Source of the DNA: Paracidovorax avenae ATCC 19860
Lineage (GTDB): Bacteria; Pseudomonadota; Gammaproteobacteria; Burkholderiales; Burkholderiaceae_C
Assembly: GCF_000176855.2 (NCBI RefSeq)
Contig: NC_015138.1
Span: 806,001-870,000, forward strand
Length of the DNA: 64,000 nt
Direction: 5' to 3'
The translations under genes were made by a program, and so were the position numbers. Every line of letters starts with the position of its first letter. The stretch's first letter is position 1. The notes beneath the pieces are model-generated. The model did not search any database. It had not been told where the DNA came from and saw only the letters and a program-made list of their open reading frames with translations. Shown here piece after piece: positions 31,099 through 40,384 of the stretch.

Positions 31099-32793
31099 TC
31101 AGCCCGCCGTGGCGAGCAGGCGCTGCGGGCGCGCAGGCGGCAGCGCGCTGCGTGCCGGCGCTGCGGCCAGGGCCGGCTCCTGCGCAGGCAGCACGAACTG
31201 GCCCACGAGCTGGGCCAGGTCGTGGGTCTGCAGGCGCAGGCTTTCGGTGGCGGCGGCCGATTCCTCCACCAGCGCGGCGTTCTGCTGTGTCATCTCGTCG
31301 AGCCGTGCCATGGCCGCGTGGATGGCGGCGATGTCCTCGTTCTGCGACTGTGCATGGCTGCGGATCTCGCCCATCGTGCGGGCCGTGTCCTCCACGGTCG
31401 AGACCACGCGGCGCATGGTCTGGCCGGCCTGCCGGGCCAGCCCGGCGCCGTCCTGCACCTGCTGCACCGAGGCCTGGATGAGGCCCTTGATTTCGCGCGC
31501 GGCTTCGGCCGAGCGGTTGGCCAGGCTGCGCACCTCGGCCGCCACCACCGCGAAGCCGCGGCCCTGCTCGCCGGCCCGCGCCGATTCCACCGCCGCGTTC
31601 AGCGCCAGGATATTGGTCTGGAAGGCGATGGAGTCGATCACGCCGGTGATGTCCGCGATGCGGCGCGAACTGGCTGCGATCTGTTCCATGGTCTGCTCCA
31701 CCTGGCCCACCACGCCGCTGCCTTCGCGCGCCACCTGGGCCGCCCCGGTCGCCAGGGATTCGGTGCGTTGCGCCGAATCGGCGGCGCCGGCCACCCGGAG
31801 GGTGATGTGCTCCAGCGCCGCTGCGGTCTCCTGCAGCCGCGCGGCGGTTTCCTCCGTTCGGCTGGACAGCTCGGCATTGCCGCCGGCGATCTCCGACGAG
31901 GCCGAGTGGATCGCCTGCCCGAGGGACTGCATCCTGCGCACGAGCCCGCGCAGCGCCGCCTGCATCACGGCCAGCGATTCGAGCATGTGGCCGGCCTCGT
32001 CCCGCCCGTGGCCCCGGATCTCCTGGCGCAGGTCCAGCCCCGCCACCCGGTCCGCCGTGGCGCCGGCCTGGGCGATCGGCCGGGTGATGCTGCGCACCAG
32101 CCACAGCGCCAGCAGCGTGCCGGCCGCCAGCGACAGCACGCCGAACGCCAGCAGCGCCCAGCGGCCCGCGGCGCCCAGCCCGGACACCTCGGCCGCGCCG
32201 GCGTCGATGGCCTGGCGCTGCGATTGCGACAGGCCGTCCAGCGAGGCGAGCAGGCGCGTGGCCGCGGGCACGAAGCGGTCGCCGTAGACCTTGCGGATGC
32301 GCTCCGTGAGGCCGGAATCCCGGGCTGCGACCAGTTCGGCGCAGGCCTGGCTGAAATCCTTGCCCGCCGAGCGCAGGGCCACGATCCGCTCCGCGTCCTC
32401 GGTGCCCTGCAGGCGCTCCGCGAGCTGTGCCAGGAGGCTGTCGTACTGCTGCTGGGTGCGCGCGATATCGGCCCCCAGGATGTCGCCCACCTCGGGCTCG
32501 GAGCTGAGGGCCACGGCCTTGTAGCGCTCCGCATTGATGGCCTGCAGCCGGTGCGCGTCGGCCACCAGCCGTTCGGTGGCGACCCGGCGGTCCACCATGG
32601 CGCTCGCGGAGGCGCCGATGCGTTGCAGGGAGACAACGCCGATGGCCGAACCGATGCCGTTGAGCGCCAGCACGGCAAGAAAAGCGCCCAGCAGCCGCCG
32701 CCCGAGCGCGCCGCGGCGGGCAGGCCGGTCCGCCAGCACGTGGGGCGCGAGGGAAGACCGGGCGTGGTGGGGAGTGTGGGATGGAAGAGTCAC
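31099..32793 (-). CDS. methyl-accepting chemotaxis protein
   Basis: Membrane chemoreceptor signalling to CheA/CheW. 564 aa from the GTG chosen; a TTG 22 codons further upstream gives an unlikely N-terminus. Layout: TM1 ([21 protein letters not shown]), a periplasmic ligand region of about 150 residues, TM2 ([20 protein letters not shown]), a HAMP region ([22 protein letters not shown]), then the coiled-coil signalling domain with the hairpin tip [34 protein letters not shown]. The C-terminus is Pro/Ala-rich without a CheR-docking pentapeptide. Divergent from the next chemoreceptor gene. Confidence 0.92.
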   Translation of the reverse strand: MTLPSHTPHHARSSLAPHVLADRPARRGALGRRLLGAFLAVLALNGIGSAIGVVSLQRIGASASAMVDRRVATERLVADAHRLQAINAERYKAVALSSEPEVGDILGADIARTQQQYDSLLAQLAERLQGTEDAERIVALRSAGKDFSQACAELVAARDSGLTERIRKVYGDRFVPAATRLLASLDGLSQSQRQAIDAGAAEVSGLGAAGRWALLAFGVLSLAAGTLLALWLVRSITRPIAQAGATADRVAGLDLRQEIRGHGRDEAGHMLESLAVMQAALRGLVRRMQSLGQAIHSASSEIAGGNAELSSRTEETAARLQETAAALEHITLRVAGAADSAQRTESLATGAAQVAREGSGVVGQVEQTMEQIAASSRRIADITGVIDSIAFQTNILALNAAVESARAGEQGRGFAVVAAEVRSLANRSAEAAREIKGLIQASVQQVQDGAGLARQAGQTMRRVVSTVEDTARTMGEIRSHAQSQNEDIAAIHAAMARLDEMTQQNAALVEESAAATESLRLQTHDLAQLVGQFVLPAQEPALAAAPARSALPPARPQRLLATAG

Positions 32794-33046
32794 GCAGGAG
32801 ACCTGGCAGCGCAGGGGAAAGAAGACGGGCCATGCCCGGATCCGGATACTCTGCACCAAGCTTGTGACAATTTGTTTATGCTGGTTGCGTGCGGGTCACA
32901 TGGCGTGTGACCGCGCCAGTCGTGCTTACCCTGCCGGAGCCATTGTCGTGCCGCCCTATAGTGGGCGCCCCGGCTGCCCACGAGGCGGCAATGCGGGTGG
33001 GCGCAGTTATTGCATGTGCCCTTTGTAACGTTTTGTAGAGGATGTC
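32794..33046. other. divergent intergenic region between two chemoreceptor genes
   Basis: About 250 bases. TATAGT at 32957-32962 is a possible -10 for the rightward gene, but no -35 fits. I looked for a flagellar sigma-28 motif (TAAA then GCCGATAA) and did not find one. Confidence 0.3.
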
Positions 33047-34747
33047 ATGAATACTCTGGGACGCCTGTCGATCCGCACGCGCCTTTACTTCGGCACGATC
33101 TTTTCCCTGGTGCTGCTTGTCGTGATCGGAGGGCTGGGATACCTCGCCCTCGACCGCACGCGCGACACGCTGCAGGTGCTTTTTTCCCAGCGGGTGCAGA
33201 CCCTGACCGACATGGCCGACCTGCGCACGACGCTGGGCACGCTGCGCCGGACCGAGAAGGACATCATCCTCAATTTCAACAACTCGGTCGAAGTGGCTTC
33301 GCAGAGGGAGGCCTGGAGCAAGACCCTGGCCGCGCTGCGCAAGAGCCTCTCGGCCGTGCGCCAGGTGCAGGCAGGCGATGCGGCCTTCGTCGGCTCCATC
33401 GACAAGGCACTGGCCGAGATCCAGCAGTACGAGGCCGGCATCTCCCCGATCTTCGAGCAGATCGAGCGGGCCCAGCTCGACGGGGCCGGCGGTGCCGCCT
33501 ATGCCGACCGCCTGAAGAGCCACATGGAGGCCACCGACCAGATCCTCGCGAGCCTCGCGCAGAGCGCACGCGAGAACATGGAAGAAGCGCGGCAGGGCGT
33601 GGACGCGCGCACCGCCACCATGTCCGCGGTGATCGGCGGCGGGCTGGTGCTGGCGCTGGCGGTGCTGATCCCGCTCACCTTCTTCAGCGTGCGCTCCATC
33701 ACCAGTTCCCTGGCGCAGGCCCGGCTCCTGGCCGAGCGCATTGCCGGCGGGGACCTGTCGCATGAAGTCCGGCCCGCCCAGATGGACGAGGTCGGCCAGC
33801 TCGTCGTGGCCATGGGCCGCATGCAGGAGGCATTGCGCGGCCTGGTGCGGCAGGTGCAGGAGGCGTCGGGCAACATCTCGACGGCCAGCACGGAGATCGC
33901 CTCGGGCAACCACGACCTGAGCCAGCGCACCGAGCAGACCGCCGCCAACCTGGAGGAAACGGCCTCGTCCATGGAAATGCTCGCCGGCACGGTGCAGCAG
34001 AGCACCCAGTCCGCACGCCAGGCCAGCGACTTCGCGTCCACCGCGGCCCAGGTGGCGGCCAGGGGCGGCAGCGTGGTCTCGCAGGTCGTGGACACCATGG
34101 GCCAGATCACCGACAGCTCGCGCAGGATCGCCGACATCACCGGCGTGATCGATTCCATCGCCTTCCAGACCAACATCCTGGCGCTGAACGCCGCCGTCGA
34201 GGCGGCCCGCGCGGGCGAACAGGGTCGCGGCTTCGCGGTGGTCGCGGCCGAGGTGCGCACGCTGGCCCAGCGCTCCGCCTCGGCGGCCAAGGAGATCAAG
34301 GAGCTCATCGGCTCCTCGGTGGAGCGCGTGGAGAGCGGCTCGCGGCTCGTGGGCCAGGCCGGGGCGACCATGACCGAGATCGTGGACAGCGTGCGCCGCG
34401 TCTCCGAAATGATCTCCGAGATCACCGCCTCGTCGGCCGAGCAGAGCGACAACATCGGCCAGATCAGCCAGTCCGTGAGCCAGCTCGACCAGATGACCCA
34501 GCAGAACGCCGCGCTGGTCGAACAGTCCACGGCCGCATCGGAGTCGCTGCGCGATCAGGCCGTACAGCTGATGGGTGCCGTGCGCCGCTTCCGCCTCGAC
34601 GACGACGGCACGGTGGTGGAACCCGCCCTGCAGGCACCTCTGCCGCCCGGCAGCGCCCCCCTGGTGCCCCGGCCCCAGGCCGCCGCCCTGCCCGAACCCG
34701 TGCGCGGACCGGTGGCCGGCTTCGTGCGCCACGAGCCCGCCGCCTGA
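33047..34747 (+). CDS. methyl-accepting chemotaxis protein
   Basis: 566 aa. TM1 about residues 13-34 ([23 protein letters not shown]), a periplasmic four-helix-bundle-like region, TM2 about 192-214 ([21 protein letters not shown]), HAMP ([23 protein letters not shown]), and the signalling domain with tip [48 protein letters not shown]. No CheR-docking pentapeptide at the end. The signalling domain resembles that of the divergent neighbour, but the ligand domains differ, so old duplication with new ligands is possible. Ligand unknown. Confidence 0.93.
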   Translation: MNTLGRLSIRTRLYFGTIFSLVLLVVIGGLGYLALDRTRDTLQVLFSQRVQTLTDMADLRTTLGTLRRTEKDIILNFNNSVEVASQREAWSKTLAALRKSLSAVRQVQAGDAAFVGSIDKALAEIQQYEAGISPIFEQIERAQLDGAGGAAYADRLKSHMEATDQILASLAQSARENMEEARQGVDARTATMSAVIGGGLVLALAVLIPLTFFSVRSITSSLAQARLLAERIAGGDLSHEVRPAQMDEVGQLVVAMGRMQEALRGLVRQVQEASGNISTASTEIASGNHDLSQRTEQTAANLEETASSMEMLAGTVQQSTQSARQASDFASTAAQVAARGGSVVSQVVDTMGQITDSSRRIADITGVIDSIAFQTNILALNAAVEAARAGEQGRGFAVVAAEVRTLAQRSASAAKEIKELIGSSVERVESGSRLVGQAGATMTEIVDSVRRVSEMISEITASSAEQSDNIGQISQSVSQLDQMTQQNAALVEQSTAASESLRDQAVQLMGAVRRFRLDDDGTVVEPALQAPLPPGSAPLVPRPQAAALPEPVRGPVAGFVRHEPAA

Positions 34748-34841
34748 CCGCGGCCCGACCGGACCGGGGTTGCAGTTTTCCCCGGCCGGGGCAGGCCGGG
34801 CATGGTGGTAGGCTGCGGCTTTTGCCCCGCAGCAACGAGCC

Positions 34842-35348
34842 ATGATCCGTACAGACTCCTCTTGCGCCGATGCACCCGGCTCCGGCGCGCTGAACCACTT
34901 CCGCTCCGCCGGCCTGGCCCTGTTCCTCGGCCTGTCCTCCCTGGGCGCGCAGGCGCAGCCCTACGACGGCATCCCGGGCCGCGAATACGAGCACGGTCCC
35001 GGACACCGCCGGGGCGGCCCGGGCCACGGCCCCCACGGTCACCATGCCGGCCCGCGCCATGCACCGCCACCCCCGCCGCAATGGCACCATGCCGGTCCTC
35101 CGCGCCACCATCCCGGCCCTCCGCCGCATGCCCGTGCCCATGGCCGCCGTGGTGCAGGCCCGCACCACGACTGGTACCGCGGCAGCCGCGTGCCGCCGAT
35201 GTACCGTTCGCACCACTACGTGGTGCAGGACTGGCGCATGCACCACCTGGCGCCCCCGCCGCGCGGCTACCACTGGGTGCAGAACGGCCCCGACTACCTG
35301 CTGATCTCGGTCGGCTCCGGCGTCGTCGCGCAGATCGTCTTCCGGTAG
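34842..35348 (+). CDS. RcnB-like secreted protein, His/Pro-rich
   Basis: 168 aa. A hydrophobic segment (about residues 24-37, GLALFLGLSSLGAQAQ) ending in AQAQ looks like a signal peptide, so the protein is probably periplasmic. Residues about 48-108 are extremely His/Pro/Gly-rich and may bind metal. The C-terminus (DWRMHHLAPPPRGYHWVQNGPDYLLISVGSGVVAQIVF) matches the RcnB domain pattern, known from a periplasmic protein affecting Ni/Co homeostasis in E. coli. Start: the ATG at 34842; other starts before the signal peptide are possible. No metal efflux gene is adjacent. Confidence 0.8.
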   Translation: MIRTDSSCADAPGSGALNHFRSAGLALFLGLSSLGAQAQPYDGIPGREYEHGPGHRRGGPGHGPHGHHAGPRHAPPPPPQWHHAGPPRHHPGPPPHARAHGRRGAGPHHDWYRGSRVPPMYRSHHYVVQDWRMHHLAPPPRGYHWVQNGPDYLLISVGSGVVAQIVFR

Positions 35349-35358
35349 CCGGAGGGCA

Positions 35359-35907
35359 TCAGAGCGTCCGTCCGCTCCGGTACATCGCGTGCTGGCGGCG
35401 GTTGAGCGTCGTGGCTTCCGCCAGCCGGCCCATCGCCGCCCCGGCATGGGCGTGGGTAATGGCCAGGCCGAGCGCGTCGGCGGCATCGCTGCCCGGCAGG
35501 CCGGGCAGCTGCAGCAGCCGGCGCACCATTTCCTGCACCTGGGATTTGGCCGCGCGGCCGTGGCCCACGACGGCCTTCTTCATCTGCAGCGCGGTGTACT
35601 CAGCCACGGGCAGCTGGCTGGCCACCAGGGCAGTCACGCAGGCGCCCCGCGCCTGGCCGAGCAGCAGGGTGGACTGGGGGTTCACGTTCACGAAGACGAT
35701 CTCGACCGTGGCCGCGTCGGGCTGGTAGCGGGCGGCCACTTCGGTGATGCCGTCGAACAGGATCTTCAGGCGGCCCGGCAGGTCGCCCAGGGCGGCACCC
35801 GTGGTGCGGATCGTGCCGCTGGCCACGTAGCTCAGGTGGTGGCCGTCCACGTCCACCACGCCGAAGCCGGTGGTCTGCAGGCCGGGGTCGATGCCCAGGA
35901 TTCTCAT
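35359..35907 (-). CDS. ruvC: Holliday junction endonuclease RuvC
   Basis: Resolves Holliday junctions with RuvAB. 182 aa (E. coli 173). Starts [19 protein letters not shown], which carries the first catalytic Asp. The acidic block [21 protein letters not shown] and the C-terminal [17 protein letters not shown] and [16 protein letters not shown] (catalytic Asp region) are all present. ruvA and ruvB are not adjacent. Downstream of the cytidylyltransferase gene on the same strand, 11 bases apart. Confidence 0.95.
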   Translation of the reverse strand: MRILGIDPGLQTTGFGVVDVDGHHLSYVASGTIRTTGAALGDLPGRLKILFDGITEVAARYQPDAATVEIVFVNVNPQSTLLLGQARGACVTALVASQLPVAEYTALQMKKAVVGHGRAAKSQVQEMVRRLLQLPGLPGSDAADALGLAITHAHAGAAMGRLAEATTLNRRQHAMYRSGRTL

Positions 35908-35918
35908 GGGGATGCCGT

Positions 35919-36923
35919 TCAGAGGCCGAAGTACCAGCGGGCCGAATGGAAGAACACGGGGCCCGCGAAGCACAGCGCGTCCACGCGGTCCAGCAGGCCG
36001 CCGGCCCCGGTGGTGGACTGGCCCTGCAGGCCCCAGCTCGTCACGCCGCGGTCGCGCTTGAGCGCCTTCATCACGAGGTGGCCGAGCGTGCCGGCCAGGC
36101 AGGCCAGCAGCGCCATGCCCAGCGCCTGCCCCGCCTTGAAGGGGGTGATGAACGACAGCGCCACGCCCGCCAGGCCACCCACCGCGACGCCGACGGTCCA
36201 GCTCAGCCACTGGAAGCTCTGGCTCACCAGCGGGGCGACGGGGCGGTGCGGGAAGCGCCGGCCCAGCAGGTGCTGCGCGATGACGCTGGTCTGCACCACG
36301 GCCACGAGGAAGAAGACCAGGAAGGCGCCGCGCCCCTCGTAGTTCGGGAAATCGAGCAGCAGCAGCGCGGGCACGTGGCTCATGCCGTACACGCAGACCA
36401 TGATGCCCCACTGCAGCTTGGCGTTGCGCTCCAGGAAGCGTTCCGGGTCGTTGGCCAGCGCGCTCGCCACCGGCAGCGCGAGGAAGACATAGACCGGAAT
36501 GAACACCGTCAGCAGGTCGAACTTGCGCATTCCCACGATGGCGAACTGCAGCGGCAGCACGATGAAGAACGCCAGCGCGAGGCTGCGGTGGTCGCCCCGC
36601 CGCGTGGGCGAGAGCGTGATGAACTCGCGCAGCGCCAGGAAGGCGACGATGGCGAAGAGCACCGTGGCAACGGTATCGCCCAGGGCCCAGCCCACCCAGA
36701 ACACCGTCGCCATGATCCACGACGTCTTCAGCAGGCTCCAGAAGCGGCGCCACTCCTGCTGGTGCACCTCGTGCGCGGCCTGGTCTTCGGGGCCGGGCCC
36801 GCGCGCCTCGCGCAGGGTCTGGAAGAACGCGTAGAGCGTCACCAGCGACAGCAGCCCGAACATGGCCACGAACAGCGCGCCGATCTGCTGCGTGGTAGTG
36901 AGGTGGCGCAGGAAGTCCATCAT
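35919..36923 (-). CDS. CdsA-like phosphatidate cytidylyltransferase
   Basis: Integral membrane protein, 334 aa with about eight to nine spans. The C-terminal signature [37 protein letters not shown] matches the CDP-diglyceride synthase motif, which binds the CTP/Mg and lipid head group. It makes CDP-diacylglycerol from phosphatidic acid and CTP. Its partner upstream in the operon is a PlsC-like acyltransferase that would make the substrate; the two genes are 3 bases apart. It resembles the YnbB-type paralogue usually found beside an acyltransferase, so it may be a second CdsA; whether another cdsA exists is not visible here. Confidence 0.88.
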   Translation of the reverse strand: MMDFLRHLTTTQQIGALFVAMFGLLSLVTLYAFFQTLREARGPGPEDQAAHEVHQQEWRRFWSLLKTSWIMATVFWVGWALGDTVATVLFAIVAFLALREFITLSPTRRGDHRSLALAFFIVLPLQFAIVGMRKFDLLTVFIPVYVFLALPVASALANDPERFLERNAKLQWGIMVCVYGMSHVPALLLLDFPNYEGRGAFLVFFLVAVVQTSVIAQHLLGRRFPHRPVAPLVSQSFQWLSWTVGVAVGGLAGVALSFITPFKAGQALGMALLACLAGTLGHLVMKALKRDRGVTSWGLQGQSTTGAGGLLDRVDALCFAGPVFFHSARWYFGL

Positions 36924-36926
36924 GGC

Positions 36927-37826
36927 TCACACCTCCCGCAGTGCGATCACCGCGCGCCGGGCGCGGTCGAGGAAGGCGCGCCGCTCTTCGCCCACGCCCA
37001 GTTCGATGGGCGCGCCGAAGGTCACGGAGCACAGGATGGGCACGGGCACCACCTCGCCCTTGGGCATCACCCGCTGGACGTTATGGATCCAGGCTGGCAC
37101 GAGCACCACCTGCGGGAACATCTGCGCGAGCCGGTAGAGCCCGGACTTGAAGGGCTGGGGCTCGTCCCCGTGGCCGCGCGTGCCCTCGGGGAAGATCACG
37201 ATGGAATCCCCGCTCTCCAGGGCCTGCACCAGCGGCGCGAGCGGATCGTCCGCGGGCAGCGCGGCGCGCAGGGCCTCGGGGTCCGGCGGCACGGGCGGCA
37301 CCGGATCGGCGGCCGGTGCAACCGGTTCGGCCGGCGCGGGCGTGGACTGCGCCAGGAAGCCCTCGAGCGTGCCCTGGGCGGGTAGCGGGCCGGGCACGGA
37401 GGGCTCCGGCTGGGCGGGCAGTGTCGGGGCCGTGGGCGATGCAGGTTCCACGGAGGCCGGCAGGGGCGCTCCGGCTGCCGCCTGCATGTGGGGCTGGGGT
37501 GGCGCTTGCGGCGCAGGTCGCTGGCCGGGCGTGCCCGAAACCCGGTCCACGTACACCGCGTTGAAGACGGCCGTGGTCAGCCATTGCCGGAAAGGGCTCT
37601 TGGTCCAGTAGTCCTTCGCCGCGATGGGCCGGGTGATGCTGCGCAACTCCTGGGGCAGGGCGGCCCAGATCATCACCAGGTCGGCATGGCTCTGGTGGTT
37701 GGCGAAATAGATGCGCTGCTCGGCCTTGGGCGGGCAGCCATACCACCGGGCCTGCGAGCCGGTCAGCAGGCGTACCAGCCCGAGCAGGAAAAGGCTCATC
37801 AACTTGGACAGCATGGCCCGGATCAT
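36927..37826 (-). CDS. PlsC-like 1-acyl-glycerol-3-phosphate acyltransferase with a proline-rich insert
   Basis: 299 aa from the chosen ATG ([18 protein letters not shown], a membrane anchor); upstream ATGs at 37904 and 37934 would add a hydrophilic stretch. Acyltransferase motif I NHQSHADL (HxxxxD, His44 and Asp49), VDR at 93-95 and motif [10 protein letters not shown] (212-218) are intact. Between VDR and motif III lie about 115 residues instead of the usual 30-40; about 85-90 of them (about 97-185) are Pro/Ala-rich low complexity. The catalytic blocks either side are unbroken and the frame is open, so this looks like an expanded loop. Operon with the cytidylyltransferase and perhaps ruvC. 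Confidence 0.85.
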   Translation of the reverse strand: MIRAMLSKLMSLFLLGLVRLLTGSQARWYGCPPKAEQRIYFANHQSHADLVMIWAALPQELRSITRPIAAKDYWTKSPFRQWLTTAVFNAVYVDRVSGTPGQRPAPQAPPQPHMQAAAGAPLPASVEPASPTAPTLPAQPEPSVPGPLPAQGTLEGFLAQSTPAPAEPVAPAADPVPPVPPDPEALRAALPADDPLAPLVQALESGDSIVIFPEGTRGHGDEPQPFKSGLYRLAQMFPQVVLVPAWIHNVQRVMPKGEVVPVPILCSVTFGAPIELGVGEERRAFLDRARRAVIALREV

Positions 37827-37999
37827 ACGGGGGCGCTTTCCCTTCGAGCCCGTCACAGCGCTGCGAGCCCCATCCTGCCAATCCCGCAGGCCGGGAAGGG
37901 CCATGAATTGCGGAATGGGGGTAAATCGTTCCACTCTTCGGAATCCGGAAAGTTCGCCTCCTATTCGGCGAATATGGCTTCTAGACTCTGATCATGCGA

Positions 38000-38042
38000 A
38001 CCAAAAAATGATTTTGGTATCGTATTGATCAAATTTACCAAA
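38000..38042 (+). promoter_or_regulatory. three ACCAAA half-sites, candidate operator for the catabolic cluster
   Basis: ACCAAAA (38000-38006) and TTTTGGT (38012-38018) form a perfect inverted repeat with a 5-base spacer. The second half-site also pairs with TACCAAA at 38036-38042. Half-site centres are about 12 and 24 bases apart. The site ends 15 bases before the receptor start codon. The IclR-type regulator encoded in the cluster is the obvious candidate to bind, by position only. Confidence 0.5.
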
Positions 38043-38057
38043 GAGGGAACCCTGAAC

Positions 38058-39068
38058 ATGCCGTCCAACCTCCTGCTGTCACGCCGCCACGCTCTCGCCC
38101 TGGGCCTGGGGAGCGCGGCCCTGCCCTGGCTCGCCCATGCGCAGGGGCCGCAGGGAGCGGGCAGCGGCGGCGACTTTCCTTCCCGGCCGATCCGGCTGGT
38201 GGTGCCCTTCGCGCCGGCGGGCTCGACGGACATCCTCGCACGGCTTCTCTCGAAGCAGCTCTTCCCCCACAGCGGCCAGCCCATCGTGGTGGAGAACGTC
38301 GCCGGCGCGGGCGGCAACCTGGGGGCCGCCGTGGTGGCGCGCGCACCGGCCGACGGCTATACCCTCGAGATCGGCGCGATGTCCACCCATGCAATGAACG
38401 GCAGCCTCTACCGGCAGCTGCCGTTCGATCCCATGAACGATTTCGACACCGTCGCCATGCTGGCCTACGCGATCAACGTGATCGCGGTGTCCGCCAGCAT
38501 GCCGGTGCACACCTTCCCCGAACTGCTCGCCTACATCCGCGCCAACCCCGGCAAGATCAACTACGCCTCCGGGGGCATCGGCACGCACAACCACCTCACC
38601 CTGGCCCTGCTGGCCAAGACCGCGGGCCTGGACATCGTGCACGTGCCCTACAAAGGGGGCGGCCCCGCCGTGGCGGCCCTGGTGCAGGGAGAGTGCCAGA
38701 TGTTCGCGGGTGGCGCCTCGCTGCTGCTGCCCCATGCGCAGGCCGGGAAGATCCGTCTCATCGCGGTGACCGAGAAGAACCGCACCGACCTGCTGCCCGG
38801 CGTGCCGAGCGTGTCCGAGACGCTCAAGGGCTTCGAGGTGACCAACTGGTATGGCGTGTTCGCGCCGCGCGGCCTCGAGCCCGCGCGCCGGGCGCAGCTC
38901 AACGAAGAGATCAACCGCGTCACCGCGCTGCCCGAGATCGCCGAGCGATTCCGGGGCCTGGGCATGGTGCGCTCCCCGCTGTCGCCGCTGCAGCTGCGCG
39001 CCGTGCTGCAGGCGGACCACGACCTGTGGTCCCGCACCATCCAATCCCTTCGCATCGCACCCGAATGA
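38058..39068 (+). CDS. Bug-family tripartite tricarboxylate receptor (periplasmic binding protein)
   Basis: Bug (TctC-like) solute-binding protein, 336 aa. N-terminal signal LLSRRHALALGLGSAALPWLAHAQ, with a twin arginine that may direct it through Tat or Sec. Mature family blocks: YPSRPIRLVVPFAPAGSTDILARLL-like sequence (here FPSRPIRLVVPFAPAGSTD), VENVAGAGGNLGAAVVARAPADGYTL, VHVPYKGGGPAVAALVQGECQMF and PSVSETLKGFEVTNWYG. The ATG at 38058 has AGAGGGAA upstream; an earlier ATG-like start at 38025 lies within the operator. No TctA/TctB transporter is near; Bug proteins are often orphan. Ligand unknown, probably a carboxylate. Overlaps the cupin gene by ATGA. Confidence 0.9.
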   Translation: MPSNLLLSRRHALALGLGSAALPWLAHAQGPQGAGSGGDFPSRPIRLVVPFAPAGSTDILARLLSKQLFPHSGQPIVVENVAGAGGNLGAAVVARAPADGYTLEIGAMSTHAMNGSLYRQLPFDPMNDFDTVAMLAYAINVIAVSASMPVHTFPELLAYIRANPGKINYASGGIGTHNHLTLALLAKTAGLDIVHVPYKGGGPAVAALVQGECQMFAGGASLLLPHAQAGKIRLIAVTEKNRTDLLPGVPSVSETLKGFEVTNWYGVFAPRGLEPARRAQLNEEINRVTALPEIAERFRGLGMVRSPLSPLQLRAVLQADHDLWSRTIQSLRIAPE

Positions 39069-39442
39069 CCCCCTCCGCCCCCGCCCCCCTGCCGCCCGAA
39101 GCGGCTGCCGTCCTGCACAGCGTCGACTGGAGCGCGCTGGAATGGGTGCCCGTGCGCCGCGGCATCGAACGCAAGGCGTTCGGCAGCGGCAACGTGACCC
39201 TGGCGCTGCACCGCCTGATGCCGGGGCACGAGCCCCGGCCGCATGCACACCCGAACGAACAGGTGATGTACATCCTGGCGGGGCAGCTGGACGTGCATGT
39301 GGACGGGCAGGTGGTCCGGCTGGGGCCCGGCGGGTTGCTGCTCATCCCGCCCCATGCGCTGCACTACGGAGTGGTGGTGGGCGACGAGCCCGTGCTCAAC
39401 CTGGATGTCTTCACGCCCGCGCGGCCGGAATACCTCGCATGA
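39065..39442 (+). CDS. small cupin-domain protein
   Basis: Single-domain cupin, 125 aa. Cupin motif 1 is HRLMPGHEPRPHAHPNEQVMYILAGQ, with the His-His-Glu set that usually binds metal, and motif 2 is PGGLLLIPPHALHYGVV. Cupins include dioxygenases, isomerases and sugar-lactone enzymes; this sequence does not decide between them. The gene overlaps both neighbours by ATGA, so it is translated with the receptor and the aldolase, implying a shared substrate. Confidence 0.88.
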   Translation: MTPSAPAPLPPEAAAVLHSVDWSALEWVPVRRGIERKAFGSGNVTLALHRLMPGHEPRPHAHPNEQVMYILAGQLDVHVDGQVVRLGPGGLLLIPPHALHYGVVVGDEPVLNLDVFTPARPEYLA

Positions 39443-40248
39443 CCGGCATCGCCCCCTCGCTGCCTTCCGGGCCGTCTCCCGCGGCACGGCTGCGCAGCCG
39501 CATCCTGGCGCGCGACCGCCTGATGGCGACCTTCGTCAAGACGACCTCGCACCAGACGGTGGAGGTGCTCGCCGCCACCGGACTCGACACGCTCGTGCTC
39601 GATGCCGAGCATGCGCCGTTCGGCCCGGAAAGCCTGGACCGCAGCCTGCTCGCCGCCCATGCCTGCGCGCTGCCGGTGCTGGTGCGCGTGCCGTATCCGC
39701 GCGCCTCGGCGATCCAGCAGGCGCTGGACCTCGGCGCTGGCGGGGTGATGGTGCCGCACGTGGACGATGCCCGCATTGCCGAAGAGGTGGTGCGCGCCTC
39801 TCGTTACGGCCAGGGCGGCGCCAGGGGGTTCAGCACGTCCTCGCGCGCCGGGGGCTACGGCACCCGCGGCATGGCCGAGCACCTGCGTGCCAGCGATGCG
39901 CACACCTCGGTCATCGTGCAGATCGAAAGCGCCCGTGCCGTGGCCGAGGCGGCCGCCATCGCCGCCGTGCCGGGCGTGGATTGCCTGTTCGTCGGCCCGG
40001 CCGACCTGGCCGTGTCCCTCGGGGCGCAGGGGCTGGACGACCCGCGGGTGGCCGATGCGGTCGCGGCCGTGAGCGCCGCCGGGCTGTCCCAGGGGCGCGC
40101 GGTGGGCTGCTTCGTGCCCGATGTGCACGCCATCCCTCCGCTGGCTGCGCAGGGCATGTCGTTTTTCGTGGTGGGCTCCGACCAGGCCCTGCTGTGCCGG
40201 GCGGCGCGGCAGGTGCTGGCCGAGGCGACCGAGGCCGAGACGGCCTGA
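39439..40248 (+). CDS. HpcH/HpaI aldolase family protein
   Basis: Class II (metal-dependent) pyruvate aldolase of the HpcH/HpaI/citrate-lyase-beta family, 269 aa. Seen: MATFVKTTSHQTVEVLAATGLDTLVLDAEHAPF, GAGGVMVPHVDDA, RGFSTSSRAGGYG, VQIESARAVAEAAAIAAVPGVDCLFVGPADLAVSLG. The Glu of QIES and Asp of GPADL are expected metal ligands. Members cleave 4-hydroxy-2-oxo acids such as 4-hydroxy-2-oxo-heptanedioate; the real substrate is not known. Last gene of the three-gene ATGA-linked operon. Confidence 0.88.
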   Translation: MTGIAPSLPSGPSPAARLRSRILARDRLMATFVKTTSHQTVEVLAATGLDTLVLDAEHAPFGPESLDRSLLAAHACALPVLVRVPYPRASAIQQALDLGAGGVMVPHVDDARIAEEVVRASRYGQGGARGFSTSSRAGGYGTRGMAEHLRASDAHTSVIVQIESARAVAEAAAIAAVPGVDCLFVGPADLAVSLGAQGLDDPRVADAVAAVSAAGLSQGRAVGCFVPDVHAIPPLAAQGMSFFVVGSDQALLCRAARQVLAEATEAETA

Positions 40249-40384
40249 AGGCATCGGGACACCTGCCCATGAACCACCTGATTTCCGTTTCTCCAGCGCG
40301 CGTGACCGGGGGCCCGCGCGCAATCGCGTTCCCCGAATGCCCCCCGCATTCGCTGGCCTTCCATTTCCACAGAGAGAACAACCC

